Source of the DNA: an uncultured Bacilli bacterium
GTDB lineage: Bacteria > Bacillota_I > Bacilli_A > RF39 > UBA660
Reading direction: 5' to 3'
NCBI GenBank assembly: GCA_934086775.1
Contig: CAKOIJ010000001.1
Location: forward strand, 18,502-82,501
Length of the DNA: 64,000 nt
Positions within the stretch are counted from its first letter, which is position 1. Every line of letters begins with the position of its first letter. Made by a program: the position numbers and the translations under genes. A model generated the notes under the pieces. That model had not been told where the DNA came from and ran no database searches. It worked only from the letters and a program-made list of their open reading frames with translations. Positions 34,552 through 43,386 of the stretch are shown one piece after another.

Positions 34552-35100
34552 ATGTTAAAAAATAATCAAATACTAGATGAAAAAGAAAAAATATTACATG
34601 AAATATCAAAGGAAGTAATTTTTCCACTAGAAGAGGAAGATAAAAAACTTATTAAAGAAGCGTATGAATATTTAAGAAATAGTCAAGATGAAAAACTAGC
34701 TGAAAAGTATAATTTAAGACCAGGAATGGGACTAGCTTTTGTACAACTTGGAAAATTAAAAAGAATATTTATTATTTCATACAAAGAAGAAGATGATTCG
34801 TTTACTGAGTACACTGTAATAAATCCAAAGATAATTAGTTACTCAAATGAACTAGTTTATGTAGAAGAAGGCGAAGGATGTTTAAGCGTTAACAGAGAAG
34901 TAGAAGGAATAGTACCTAGACACGCTAGAATAACAGTGGGATATTATGATGAAGAAGGCAATTATAAAGAAGAAAGAGTAAGAGAAGAAATGGCAGTTGC
35001 ATTTCAGCATGAAATGGATCATTTAGATGGAATTATGTTTACAGACAGAATTGATAAGAAAAATCCATTTAGAAATAAAGATAAAATGAGGAGTATTTAA
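34552..35100 (+). CDS. def: Peptide deformylase
   Basis: This metalloenzyme of about 182 residues removes the formyl group from nascent proteins. All three motifs are visible: RPGMGLAFVQLG (for GxGLAAxQ), EGCLSV with the metal Cys, and QHEMDHLDG with the metal His residues. The insertion and length fit the type 2 Gram-positive form. The frame is open 18 codons upstream, but AGAGGTG sits before the ATG at 34552, and the upstream codons overlap the promoter. Confidence 0.95.
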   Translation: MLKNNQILDEKEKILHEISKEVIFPLEEEDKKLIKEAYEYLRNSQDEKLAEKYNLRPGMGLAFVQLGKLKRIFIISYKEEDDSFTEYTVINPKIISYSNELVYVEEGEGCLSVNREVEGIVPRHARITVGYYDEEGNYKEERVREEMAVAFQHEMDHLDGIMFTDRIDKKNPFRNKDKMRSI

Positions 35101-35163
35101 TTCTTCTCTTTTCTTTTTAATAAAAATAATATATAATATTTATAGAATAAAGGGTGATATATT

Positions 35164-35607
35164 ATGAATAACAAATTTAGAATAATATTTTGGAGTTTTA
35201 TATTAGTACTAGTACTAGCATCTGCTATATTTGGAGTAAGTTATAATAAAATTATTTATGAGAATAAAAAAAGTATGTTAGAAGAAATAGTAACCACTTT
35301 TAATAATAGCGAAACTGTTTCTAAATATAAAGAATACAATATTAATATGAAAGGTACTTTAGAAAACAAAACTATAGTAATTAAAGTAACTGGTACAAGT
35401 GATTATACTTATAATTTTAAATTTAAAAACACATATTTAGAACTAACTACTAACAAAGAAGACATATATAAAGAGAGCATAGCAAAAGAAATATTAAACT
35501 CTATTTATGTGTATAATGAAAACGATAGTAAGCCAGATTTAAATAATAAAGAAGTTACTATAACTAATACCAAAAATAATGTTACTTATAAAATATCATT
35601 AAAATAA
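35164..35607 (+). CDS. Secreted or membrane-anchored protein, unknown
   Basis: This 147-residue protein has one N-terminal hydrophobic segment (about 7-28: FWSFILVLVLASAIFG), then a polar Asn/Lys/Thr-rich, beta-strand-like domain. There is no lipobox and no recognised domain. AAGGGTG precedes the ATG. It follows def by 63 bases on the same strand and may be co-transcribed. Confidence 0.6.
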   Translation: MNNKFRIIFWSFILVLVLASAIFGVSYNKIIYENKKSMLEEIVTTFNNSETVSKYKEYNINMKGTLENKTIVIKVTGTSDYTYNFKFKNTYLELTTNKEDIYKESIAKEILNSIYVYNENDSKPDLNNKEVTITNTKNNVTYKISLK

Positions 35608-35636
35608 AAAATAACACACTAGGTGTTATTTTAATT
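35606..35636. terminator. Bidirectional intrinsic terminator
   Basis: Stem AAAATAACAC..GTGTTATTTT with a short loop, between two convergent genes; A and T runs on both sides. Confidence 0.7.
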
Positions 35637-36231
35637 TTAATGTGCTTGTTTCATTTTCTTCTTGAATTCTTTTAATTGCTCTTTTAAGTTCATAATCGTA
35701 CATAAAAAGTGTTCTTGAAGTAGTCTTATGTTCACTTAGTAATTTTTTTCTTTTATCAGGCACTAAATTTAAGGCATTATCTACATCAGTCTTCTTAATT
35801 TTGTAATTATTTTTTTCAGCAATAGCATTTAATAATTGAATAGATAAACCATTTCTTTTCATTTCATATGATAAATAATTACTGTGTTTAAAAATAATTT
35901 CTTTTAATAAACCACATTTTGCAAATACTCCAAGTTTCATTTTAAAATCGTCAAGCTCTGCTAAATAAATTCTACCATTTCTGGATAAGAATAAATCTAT
36001 TTCTTCATCTTCGTAACCAAATACCTTTAAAAGTTTAATAACATATCCTAAAGTGCTATAAACTTCACCAGTATTTACAGATGAGTTAGCAAAATAAAAT
36101 CTAGTAATTCTATTTATTGCTATTCTATCAAGTCCAAACTCCTCTTTAATTTTAACACATTCATTAGTGATTTCTTCTGCCCTTTCCCTTGTAATAGTGT
36201 TTCTTGCCCATGTACCATTATTTTGCATCAT
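35626..36231 (-). CDS. Cytosolic helical protein, unknown
   Basis: This 201-residue protein is mostly helical, with no membrane segment. It has RITRFYFANSSVNTGEVYSTL in the middle and a strongly basic region near the C-terminus (KKLLSEHKTTSRTLFMYDYE, then KRAIKRI), which could bind nucleic acid. I do not recognise a family. It has a consensus SigA promoter (36258-36286) and a GGGGG ribosome binding site, so it is well expressed as a single gene next to ssrA. Confidence 0.6.
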   Translation of the reverse strand: MMQNNGTWARNTITRERAEEITNECVKIKEEFGLDRIAINRITRFYFANSSVNTGEVYSTLGYVIKLLKVFGYEDEEIDLFLSRNGRIYLAELDDFKMKLGVFAKCGLLKEIIFKHSNYLSYEMKRNGLSIQLLNAIAEKNNYKIKKTDVDNALNLVPDKRKKLLSEHKTTSRTLFMYDYELKRAIKRIQEENETSTLKLK

Positions 36232-36257
36232 ATCAATTACCCCCTTAAGTAATTAAA

Positions 36258-36286
36258 ATTATACCATATTAAATACAAAATGTCAA
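36258..36286 (-). promoter_or_regulatory. Consensus SigA promoter
   Basis: TTGACA (36281-36286), a 17-base spacer and TATAAT (36258-36263), both boxes perfect. Confidence 0.88.
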
Positions 36287-36317
36287 CAGCTTGTATTTAA
36301 ATAAATACATTTTAATT

Positions 36318-36348
36318 TATAAAATAAAAAGTCCTATTTTTAGGACTT
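36318..36348 (-). terminator. Intrinsic terminator of ssrA
   Basis: Stem AGTCCTA/TAGGACT with a 4-base A loop and a T-rich tail, just after the tmRNA 3' end. Confidence 0.85.
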
Positions 36349-36359
36349 ATAATCATTAT

Positions 36360-36712
36360 TGGTGGAGCTGACGAAGAGCGACTTCGTGTCCAAAGTATCA
36401 ACCATACAGACGTGTACAAGTTTAGTTGGTTTATTATTTCAAAAAATATTATGGAGAGCCAACGTTCCTATATTTTTCTAAGTTTAGTAATAGTTCATTA
36501 TATAACCTAAACAATTATATAGTATAGTTCACTTTTATAAGTCCAGACATTACCCTCGTGAACAAAGAATAAGCTGAACCACTTGTTTTTCCTTAATTAG
36601 GCAAAAGCAGGTGCGTAATTAAAATCGTTTCCGATTATTTTTTGTTGCGTTTATAGTACGCCTACTACTTGCATCCATACGTACAACTACTCTGTCGAAT
36701 CAAAACAGCCCC
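36360..36712 (-). ncRNA. ssrA: Transfer-messenger RNA (tmRNA)
   Basis: The 353-base RNA starts GGGGCTGTTTTGATTCGACA, the hallmark tmRNA 5' end, and ends in CAGCTCCACCA, so 5' and 3' ends pair as a tRNA-like acceptor stem with an encoded CCA. TGGACACGAAG and the TTC-type arm near the 3' end fit the T arm. It rescues stalled ribosomes and tags the nascent peptide. The tag frame ending YAPAFA-stop is clear (NDFNYAPAFA). However, from the usual GCA resume codon the frame runs out of phase and stops after nine codons, and removing one A from the A6 run restores a 16-residue tag. Confidence 0.95.
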
Positions 36713-36726
36713 ATAGTACGTTTATA

Positions 36727-36755
36727 ATTTTAGCAAAAAGTTCTAATTATGTCAA
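36727..36755 (-). promoter_or_regulatory. SigA-type promoter of ssrA
   Basis: TTGACA (36750-36755), a 17-base spacer and TAAAAT (36727-36732). The mature 5' end is 15 bases further, consistent with a short trimmed leader. Confidence 0.85.
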
Positions 36756-36781
36756 TAATTTTGAACCAAATTTTGTACTAT

Positions 36782-37987
36782 TTATCTATTAATTTTAATA
36801 GAATTAACTACTTGTTTATAGTTCTCTTCAAATAAATCTTTTTCACTATTATCATATATTAACTCAGTTAAATATACTTTATTCTTATCTAAAAGTAAAT
36901 AAGTATAAGTTTCTTTATCAGTACTTTCTTTATAATTCCCCATTATCAAATAACCATTGATGCCATCTATTTTGCATTCTTCTACATAGTTTACATTAAC
37001 CATTTCTTTAAGAAATTCTATATATTTTTCTTTAAAATCTTTTTTTAAATTATCACTTGATAAATCTAGAGTGAATTCTTCTAATATAACTGCTTCAAGT
37101 CCAGTTAAATATCTTTTAGAATAACCATCAAAATACCCTAGTTCATTATCGCTATTTTTCTTATCAAGTTCAAAATAGTCTGGTAAAGATAAAGAAATAT
37201 TATTATATTTATAGGTTTTATAATTTACTTCATCACTTGAAAATAATAAGATAAGTATAAATGCTACAAAAATTACTAATAAAGTAATTAATCCATTTCT
37301 AACATTATTTTTAATATGTGTTTTTTTAGCATTACTTTCTTTTCTTTCTTCATTATTTATACTTTCTATATCAAAATAACTTTTATTACCTTTAGTTAAA
37401 ACTATTCCTTTATTAATCATTTCTTTTAAAAACATATAGTTATTATTAACTTTAAAACTATAAAGTACCACTGTGTTTGGAATAGCATTTTTCTTATCAA
37501 AAGCATTATGCTCAGCATATATTTTTTCTAATTTCTTTAATTTTTCTTCATATGAAATTTCATCATTGTCACTTACATTATAAGCTTCTTTATTTATATT
37601 AGAAATTACCCCACTTATTCCTAGGAACGTAAATATGACTGATATAATATAATCACCTAGAATTGCTTTTAGAAAGCCACCATTTTGATAAAGATCAAAT
37701 ATATAACTTAAATTATGTCCTTCTCTTAAAACAAGCCATGAAGGTATAACTATAAAAGTTAGAAGTGTTACAACTAGAAATGAAATAATACCTATTATAA
37801 CAGAAGTCTTTTTAGTTACTTTTGCTTTTGCTTTTTTATAAAATAAATATGCTCCAAAAGCTATTAAACTTGCTAGTAAACTTAAAATATATCCAGCATA
37901 AATATAAATTAAAACCCAAGGAAGCCCAAATATGAGTCCTCCAATAAATGCTGCAATTACTCCTTTTAAATAATTATTCTTTTCCAT
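36782..37987 (-). CDS. Multi-pass membrane protein with extracellular domain, unknown
   Basis: This 401-residue protein has four predicted membrane helices in its first half (about 8-30, 32-52, 62-85 and 105-130). A cytosolic stretch follows (about 135-230, with KKLEKIYAEHNAFDKKN), then a fifth helix (about 232-252), and a soluble C-terminal domain (about 255-400, starting YKYNNISLSLPDYFELD) resembling a PsbP/DUF1795-like lipoprotein domain in layout only. It is immediately downstream of the 144-residue gene (1 base gap). No function can be assigned. Confidence 0.6.
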   Translation of the reverse strand: MEKNNYLKGVIAAFIGGLIFGLPWVLIYIYAGYILSLLASLIAFGAYLFYKKAKAKVTKKTSVIIGIISFLVVTLLTFIVIPSWLVLREGHNLSYIFDLYQNGGFLKAILGDYIISVIFTFLGISGVISNINKEAYNVSDNDEISYEEKLKKLEKIYAEHNAFDKKNAIPNTVVLYSFKVNNNYMFLKEMINKGIVLTKGNKSYFDIESINNEERKESNAKKTHIKNNVRNGLITLLVIFVAFILILLFSSDEVNYKTYKYNNISLSLPDYFELDKKNSDNELGYFDGYSKRYLTGLEAVILEEFTLDLSSDNLKKDFKEKYIEFLKEMVNVNYVEECKIDGINGYLIMGNYKESTDKETYTYLLLDKNKVYLTELIYDNSEKDLFEENYKQVVNSIKINR

Positions 37988-37988
37988 A

Positions 37989-38423
37989 CTATCTACCTTT
38001 ACCTTTTACTTCTTCTTCACTATAACAATTATAAAGATTATCTAGCATCTTGGAAAAATATTCTCTTTCATGATATTTATTTTTAAATTCATTTTCGGTA
38101 ATGACTATCTTAGCTAGGAACTCTTTATACTCTTTATCTTTTAAAAACTCTTTATATTTATTAAATATACAAGCTTTTAATTTTTCAATTTCTCCTAAAC
38201 AAGCTTTAATACCTGTTTCAGAGTCATCTTCACTAGTTAAAAAATTATATATCTTTTTATAACAAGTTTTCAATTTTTTATTAATTATTTTTAGAGCATA
38301 CTCATTTTTAATTTCTTCGCTAACTAAAGTGACTTTACCTTTTTTTGACTTAACTAATAATCCATTAGTGGTTGTCATTCTTTTAAATTTTCCTTTATCT
38401 TTATTTTTCTTTAACTTGTACAT
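37989..38423 (-). CDS. Small basic protein, unknown
   Basis: This 144-residue, Lys/Glu-rich, mainly helical protein has a basic N-terminus (MYKLKKNKDKGKFKR) and three scattered Cys. It begins 8 bases after trmD ends, so it is at the 3' side of the rimM-trmD operon and in front of the membrane protein gene. AGGTGGG precedes its ATG. No family is recognised. Confidence 0.55.
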   Translation of the reverse strand: MYKLKKNKDKGKFKRMTTTNGLLVKSKKGKVTLVSEEIKNEYALKIINKKLKTCYKKIYNFLTSEDDSETGIKACLGEIEKLKACIFNKYKEFLKDKEYKEFLAKIVITENEFKNKYHEREYFSKMLDNLYNCYSEEEVKGKGR

Positions 38424-38431
38424 AAACCCAC

Positions 38432-39094
38432 CTACTTCATTAAATCGGGTCTTTTTTCTTTTGTAACCCTTACTCTTTCATTATATCTATATTCTTCTAT
38501 TTTCTTGTGATCACCACTTAATAACACCTCGGGAACAGGAATTCCTCTATAAATACTTGGTTTAGTATATACTGGGTAATCTAATAAATTATCAGTAAAA
38601 CTTTCACTTTTTAAGCTATCCTCATTAATAACACCTGGTACGAGTCTTATAACAGAATCAACTACAACCATTGCAGCAATTTCTCCCCCGGTTAAAACAT
38701 AGTCACCAATACTTATCTCTTCATCTACTAAAGTTTTAATTCTTTCATCAAAGCCTTCGTAATGCCCACATAAAATTATCAAGTGTTTGTATTTACTTAA
38801 ATCATAAGCTTTCCCTTCATTATAAACTTTTCCACTAGGAGTTAGCATTATAGTTAAAGAGTCATTATCCTTAACACTTTCTATAGCCCTAAAAACTGGA
38901 TCACACATAAGAACCATTCCTGATCCCCCACCATAAGGAGTATCATCAACTTGACTATTATTTAAGGTACTAAAGTCTCTTATATTAATAAGATTAATTT
39001 CTACTTTTTCATCTTTAATAGCTCGCGCGATTATGCTTTCTTCTATAATAGGTTTAAACATATCTGGGAAAAGGGTTAATATATCTATTTTCAT
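38432..39094 (-). CDS. trmD: tRNA (guanine37-N1)-methyltransferase
   Basis: This 220-residue SPOUT-fold enzyme methylates G37 next to the anticodon and prevents frameshifting. Motifs: MKIDILTLFPDMF, DDTPYGGGSGMVLMCDP, IILCGHYEGFDERI, and ISIGDYVLTGGEIAAMVVVD with the knotted SAM site. Its start overlaps rimM by 4 bases (ATGA). Confidence 0.97.
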   Translation of the reverse strand: MKIDILTLFPDMFKPIIEESIIARAIKDEKVEINLINIRDFSTLNNSQVDDTPYGGGSGMVLMCDPVFRAIESVKDNDSLTIMLTPSGKVYNEGKAYDLSKYKHLIILCGHYEGFDERIKTLVDEEISIGDYVLTGGEIAAMVVVDSVIRLVPGVINEDSLKSESFTDNLLDYPVYTKPSIYRGIPVPEVLLSGDHKKIEEYRYNERVRVTKEKRPDLMK

Positions 39095-39564
39095 AATAAA
39101 CCATCAACTCCTTTAAATATTATCTTTTTATTCTTTACATCTACTTCTTCAATAAACCCTTTATTAAATGGAATATATTTACCATTTATATAAAATAACT
39201 TATACCCATTGTTTATTATAATATCATTTATTTTCCCAATGAATTCATTATTGTAATATCCATCAAGTCCTATATAATCGCTAAATAATAAATCGTCTTT
39301 TCCAAGATTAAGTTCTTTCTTATCCATATAAACTTTCTTACCTTTGAATTTTAATACATCATTTATATAATCATACTCTTTAAAAGTAACCATATCAAAT
39401 ATCTTATGATGTCTATAAGAATTAATAGTTACTTTTTCGTTATCTATATAAAAATGTTTATCTTTAACAAAAGCCTTGTCTTTATATTCAAAATTACTTA
39501 TTATCTTAACTTCACCCTTTAAAGCATGAGTATTAACAAGTTTACCTATATATACATATTCCAT
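39091..39564 (-). CDS. rimM: 16S rRNA processing protein RimM
   Basis: This 157-residue protein acts in 30S maturation, binding S19. The N-terminal RimM barrel starts YIGKLVNTHALKGEVKI, and the PRC-barrel half includes DYIGLDGYYNNEFIGKI and a final KIIFKGVDGLL. It precedes trmD with a 4-base overlap; an upstream methyltransferase gene ends 4 bases before it. Confidence 0.92.
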   Translation of the reverse strand: MEYVYIGKLVNTHALKGEVKIISNFEYKDKAFVKDKHFYIDNEKVTINSYRHHKIFDMVTFKEYDYINDVLKFKGKKVYMDKKELNLGKDDLLFSDYIGLDGYYNNEFIGKINDIIINNGYKLFYINGKYIPFNKGFIEEVDVKNKKIIFKGVDGLL

Positions 39565-39568
39565 AATA

Positions 39569-40288
39569 TCACCTAAACTTATACATTATTATACCACCAG
39601 TTACAGCAACATTCAAACTCTCACACTTGTTATTCATAGGAATATTTATACTATCATCGCAGATTTCTTTTATATAATCACTTATTCCTTTACCTTCACT
39701 TCCAAGTACCAGAGCATAACTATTAATGTTAGCTTCATCTAAATTAATATTACCAAACATATCTGCATAATAAATTTTTATACCTTTACTTTTAATTAAA
39801 TTAATTGCATCTTTTAAATCAAGAGTAACTATATTCATATTAAATATAGTTCCTTCAGTACTTCTAATTAATTTATCATTAAAAACGCTTACACTCCTGG
39901 GACTTAAAACTACAGTAGAAACATTAAATGCAAGAGCACTTCTAATAATAGTACCAACATTACCTGGATCTCCTACATTATCAAGTAAAACTATTTTTTC
40001 TCCTTTAATTTCTTTACCAAAGTTAAGTTTAACGACTCCCATTATACTTGGAGTACTCTTAAGTAAACTAATCTTTTCCAGGCATCTTTTACTAACTAAA
40101 GTAGTTTTTACATTGTATTTAGTATTTTCTTCACTTGTAATTACTTCTAATAAATTGCCACTTTTATAGGCTTCTTCTACTAAATGTTCTCCTTCAACTA
40201 TAAATTTATTTTCTTCTTTAATGAATTTACTATCTCTTAGTTTCTTAAAATAAACTATTTTTTCATTATTTACACTCTCTATCATCAT
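39569..40288 (-). CDS. SpoU/TrmH family RNA 2'-O-methyltransferase
   Basis: This 239-residue SPOUT enzyme has an N-terminal substrate-binding domain (KFIVEGEHLVEEAYKSG) and the three TrmH motifs: DNVGDPGNVGTIIRSA, VLGSEGKGISD and IPMNNKCESLNVAVTGGI. It probably methylates a 23S rRNA ribose (RlmB-like), but the exact site cannot be read. It is coupled to the upstream YgjP-like gene (shared base at 40288). Of two tandem ATGs, either may be used. Confidence 0.88.
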   Translation of the reverse strand: MMIESVNNEKIVYFKKLRDSKFIKEENKFIVEGEHLVEEAYKSGNLLEVITSEENTKYNVKTTLVSKRCLEKISLLKSTPSIMGVVKLNFGKEIKGEKIVLLDNVGDPGNVGTIIRSALAFNVSTVVLSPRSVSVFNDKLIRSTEGTIFNMNIVTLDLKDAINLIKSKGIKIYYADMFGNINLDEANINSYALVLGSEGKGISDYIKEICDDSINIPMNNKCESLNVAVTGGIIMYKFR

Positions 40289-40926
40289 TACTCCTCATTT
40301 AAATGTTTTTTATTTTTTAGATAATCTGGTTTGTAGTATTTAACTAATTTCCAAAATTCCTTACTATGATCAAAATGCACAAAATGTACAAGTTCGTGAA
40401 CAATAACATAATCAATATCATCTATATCATGCTTAATAAGTTCTTTATTCAAAGTAATAAGTCCCTTACTCTTATTACAATAACCCCATTTCCTAACCAT
40501 TTTTCTAATATTCACAACAGGATAATTAATAGGTAAATTAATTCTATCAAAAACTATTCTAACTCTATTAGTAAGTACTTCTTTACTCATCTTATCTAAA
40601 AACATATCAAGGTCACTCTCTTTACTAACATAAGCGTAATCCAAATCAAGCACACAGTGTTTAACAAGATTAGTAATAACTACATTATACTCTTTACCTA
40701 AATAATAAAACTTACTAGCCTTATCTCTTTTCTTACACTCTTTTCTATACATCTTAGTAACAAAATCAATATTATTATTAATTAAATTACTCACATACTT
40801 ATCACTAACAAAATAATTAGTTGTAACATATATACATAAATCACTCTTAACTCTAATATAAGTATTCTTATTACTTTTTCTAATTATTTTAACTTCTACA
40901 TCTGTCCCATCAATTACCACTTTCAT
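40288..40926 (-). CDS. YgjP/UPF0758-like M48-type zinc metallopeptidase domain protein
   Basis: This 212-residue protein of the YgjP (DUF45, WLM-like) family has the zincin motif VIVHELVHFVHFDHSKEFW with the third ligand segment KYYKPDYL. An N-terminal strand domain (about 1-80) is typical of the family. The substrate is unknown. There is no Shine-Dalgarno sequence, and a -10-like TATGAT sits about 15 bases before the ATG, so the transcript leader may be very short. It starts the operon ending with the 36782 gene. Confidence 0.8.
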   Translation of the reverse strand: MKVVIDGTDVEVKIIRKSNKNTYIRVKSDLCIYVTTNYFVSDKYVSNLINNNIDFVTKMYRKECKKRDKASKFYYLGKEYNVVITNLVKHCVLDLDYAYVSKESDLDMFLDKMSKEVLTNRVRIVFDRINLPINYPVVNIRKMVRKWGYCNKSKGLITLNKELIKHDIDDIDYVIVHELVHFVHFDHSKEFWKLVKYYKPDYLKNKKHLNEE

Positions 40927-41007
40927 AATAAAAGTATATCATACATCTAAAAGAAAATAAACAAATTAAGAAAAAAACTATCACGCTTCAAACGCATAAT
41001 AGCCTAT

Positions 41008-41937
41008 TTACTTAATAATCAATCCATATTTTTTCATCATTTTTAAATGATTCTTAAATTTTGAATTAGATAGTAGATATTTTTGAACATAGATATTATT
41101 TTTCCAATTAGGAAAATTCTCATTAACATATTTAACACATTTAAAAATGTACTCTTCCTCATAATTTTCAACACTCATAATTCTATTAACAGTACCAAAT
41201 AAAATATGACTAACAACAGCAAATTCAATTCTATCAGCAAACATTTCAAATTTACCATTAAGCTTTGCAAATTCACAAATAGAATCGAAAGCTTTAAGTG
41301 TATCAAGTTGATTTAGTCTATTACTTCTTAAAGAACTATCTGAATGAATAACATAAGTGTATAACGGTTCATTTACAAAAGAAACATTTTCATTAAATAT
41401 TAATAATTTAAAAATAAATTCTAAATCTTCAGCAATTTTCAAGTTTGAAAATTTAATACCAGACATATTAATAATATCTTTGTTAAATAATCTTAAATCA
41501 ACTGATGGACTCTGTAATAAAAGTAATTCTTCGCTAGTTCTAAAAGTTTCAGTTCTAATACCATTAATCTCCTTAAAACCTCTTAACATACAAGAAAAAG
41601 AATCATTTGGAGATATCGAGTTATAAAGTAACTCAAGACACCTCTCTTCAATATAATCATCACTATCAAGAAAATAAACATATTTAGCCTTAGCAATATC
41701 TAACCCTTTATTTCTTGTATATCCAACTCCCATATTATTTTCATTTTCATAACAAAGTATTCTCATATCTATCTTTTTATATTTTTCAATAATATCCTTA
41801 ACTTTATCAGTCGAACAATCATTTATAACTATAATTTCGATATTCTTATAAGTTTGATTAATAACAGACAAAATACATCTTTCAAAATATTTTTCATTAT
41901 TATAAACTGGAATTATCACACTAATTAATTCTTTCAT
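41008..41937 (-). CDS. Family 2 glycosyltransferase
   Basis: This 309-residue GT-A enzyme transfers a sugar from a nucleotide donor. It has the N-terminal SVIIPVYNNEKYFERCILSV, VINDCSTDKV, NKGLDIAKAKYVYFLDSDDYI with the metal-binding DSD, and IAEDLEFIFKLL with the EDxxF acid. There is no membrane segment. It is likely to decorate a cell-surface glycan; substrates are unknown. AAGGAG precedes the ATG. Confidence 0.9.
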   Translation of the reverse strand: MKELISVIIPVYNNEKYFERCILSVINQTYKNIEIIVINDCSTDKVKDIIEKYKKIDMRILCYENENNMGVGYTRNKGLDIAKAKYVYFLDSDDYIEERCLELLYNSISPNDSFSCMLRGFKEINGIRTETFRTSEELLLLQSPSVDLRLFNKDIINMSGIKFSNLKIAEDLEFIFKLLIFNENVSFVNEPLYTYVIHSDSSLRSNRLNQLDTLKAFDSICEFAKLNGKFEMFADRIEFAVVSHILFGTVNRIMSVENYEEEYIFKCVKYVNENFPNWKNNIYVQKYLLSNSKFKNHLKMMKKYGLIIK

Positions 41938-41963
41938 TAACTACAACTCCTTTTTAAAAAACA

Positions 41964-42380
41964 TTACTTTATAAGCTCCAAAGCCCTATTATCACTTACT
42001 AAAGAAATCATATCCTCGTGACTAAACATACTTCTTCCCATATATTTTTGCTTTCCGATTTCATAATCCAAATGGTCAACCATCTTACGGTAAGAATTAA
42101 AATCTTTAAAATTACTTCCTATTTTATCCAAAAGTTCCTTTAAATCATTAAAATTATAGAAACCTCTAATATTAGAATTACAAATTCCAGCTTTATCAAA
42201 ATGATAATAACCAATATGTAAAACTATATATATAACTGAAATATACTTAAAATCATTATGTAAACTTTGAGTATAAAAATATTTTCCTTTAGTAACATTA
42301 TAAAAAGTATAAAATTCAAAATAGTTACGTTTCTTATCCTCAGCATACTCTTTACTTACCAAAACTATAACATCTTCCAC
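41964..42380 (-). CDS. Unknown protein, 138 residues
   Basis: The start is GTG at 42380, preceded by AGGAGG with spacing of about 11, a little long. The protein is Tyr/Phe/Asn-rich with no membrane helix and no recognised motif (for example SVIYIVLHIGYYHFDKAG in the middle). It lies just upstream of the glycosyltransferase and may be co-expressed with it. Confidence 0.5.
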   Translation of the reverse strand: MEDVIVLVSKEYAEDKKRNYFEFYTFYNVTKGKYFYTQSLHNDFKYISVIYIVLHIGYYHFDKAGICNSNIRGFYNFNDLKELLDKIGSNFKDFNSYRKMVDHLDYEIGKQKYMGRSMFSHEDMISLVSDNRALELIK

Positions 42381-42429
42381 TACAAAAACCTCCTAATAAA
42401 AAAAGTATATCATAAATAAGCAAAAGAAA

Positions 42430-42446
42430 AAAGCACCTAAGTGCTA
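42430..42446 (-). terminator. Intrinsic terminator after the XRE gene
   Basis: Stem AGCAC/GTGCT with a 4-base loop and a T run on the minus strand. Confidence 0.65.
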
Positions 42447-42453
42447 AATCTAA

Positions 42454-42765
42454 CTAATTATTAACTACAGCAGTTTCTTCTGCTTCTTCTTTTTGTTCTA
42501 AAGGTACTACACCAAGAGTATAGCCGATAGGCTCTAAAAGTCTTATAAGTGTATTTATTTGAGGACTATTTAAATTATTTTCAATTTTAGCAACTGTTTC
42601 TCTAATAATACCGGCACGCTCTCCAACTACTCTTTGACTTAAATGTTGACTTTTTCTAGCAACAACAACTTGACGTATTACTTCTCTTTCAAGCTCGTTT
42701 AGTTTTTCATCCCTTTTTATTTCTTCTTCAGTTTTAACGATATTTTCTTTCTTTGGTCTTCCCAT
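42454..42765 (-). CDS. XRE-type DNA-binding regulator
   Basis: This protein has about 103 residues: a basic N-terminus (MGRPKKENIVK), then a helix-turn-helix of the XRE/Cro type (SQRVVGERAGIIRETVAKIE and PQINTLIRLLEPIGYTL). The frame is open 28 codons upstream, but those codons cover the promoter, and GAAGGA precedes the ATG at 42765. An inverted repeat over its -10/-35 spacer suggests autoregulation. No target genes other than itself are evident. Confidence 0.8.
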   Translation of the reverse strand: MGRPKKENIVKTEEEIKRDEKLNELEREVIRQVVVARKSQHLSQRVVGERAGIIRETVAKIENNLNSPQINTLIRLLEPIGYTLGVVPLEQKEEAEETAVVNN

Positions 42766-42784
42766 TTTTCCTTCACCGATTACT

Positions 42785-42812
42785 ATTGTACCAAAAAAAT
42801 GTACAATGTCAA
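42785..42812 (-). promoter_or_regulatory. Promoter and operator-like repeat of the XRE gene
   Basis: TTGACA (42807-42812), a 16-base spacer and TACAAT (42785-42790). The inverted repeat TTGTAC-N9-GTACAA (42786-42806) fills the spacer, a likely self-repression site. Confidence 0.7.
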
Positions 42813-42962
42813 CCTTTTTTATTAAATTTTTATACTTTATTTTATACAAACGACCACATAAAGAGGAATTGACTTAATATTATTAACATAGCCAAAGTTC
42901 TTAGTAGATAACATAAAGATGTTATAAATACATTTTAAATAATTTTATATGTTTTTGAAGTT

Positions 42963-43385
42963 TTATTTATCTTCGTGAATGTCACTTTTAGGTTTTTCTA
43001 AACCCTCTATTTTTATACCTTTCTTTTCAGCATAATCCCAAAGTGCAGCACGAATTGCTTCTTCTGCGAGTAAACTGCAGTGAACTTTAACTGGAGGTAA
43101 ACCATCTAACGCTTCCATTACTGATTTATTAGTAATTTTTAAAGCTTCATTTACACTTTTGCCTTTAATTAATTCAGTAGCCATAGAACTAGTAGCTATA
43201 GCAGCACCACAACCAAAAGTTTTAAACTTAACATCTTTAATAATTCCATTATCATCTATGTCAAGATATATTCTCATAATATCCCCACATCTTGCATTAC
43301 CAACTGTTCCAACACCATTTGCATTTTCTATTTCACCAACGTTTCTTGGATTAGTAAAATGATCCATTACTTTCTCTGAATACAT
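42963..43385 (-). CDS. iscU: Iron-sulfur cluster scaffold protein IscU/NifU-like
   Basis: This scaffold of about 140 residues has the three cluster-ligand Cys in NARCGDIMRI, FGCGAAIA and VHCSLLAEEAI. The Asp next to the first Cys (CGD) is typical. The frame continues 11 codons up, but AAAGGAG precedes the ATG at 43385 and the upstream codons lie within iscS. It follows iscS by 1 base. A long intergenic space (42850-42962, AT-rich, nothing recognised) follows. Confidence 0.93.
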   Translation of the reverse strand: MYSEKVMDHFTNPRNVGEIENANGVGTVGNARCGDIMRIYLDIDDNGIIKDVKFKTFGCGAAIATSSMATELIKGKSVNEALKITNKSVMEALDGLPPVKVHCSLLAEEAIRAALWDYAEKKGIKIEGLEKPKSDIHEDK

Positions 43386-43386
43386 A

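Noticed and set aside
36690..36700. TGTCGAA within ssrA as a Spo0A box
   Set aside because: It is the conserved tmRNA 5' sequence (GATTCGACAG), so the match is coincidental.
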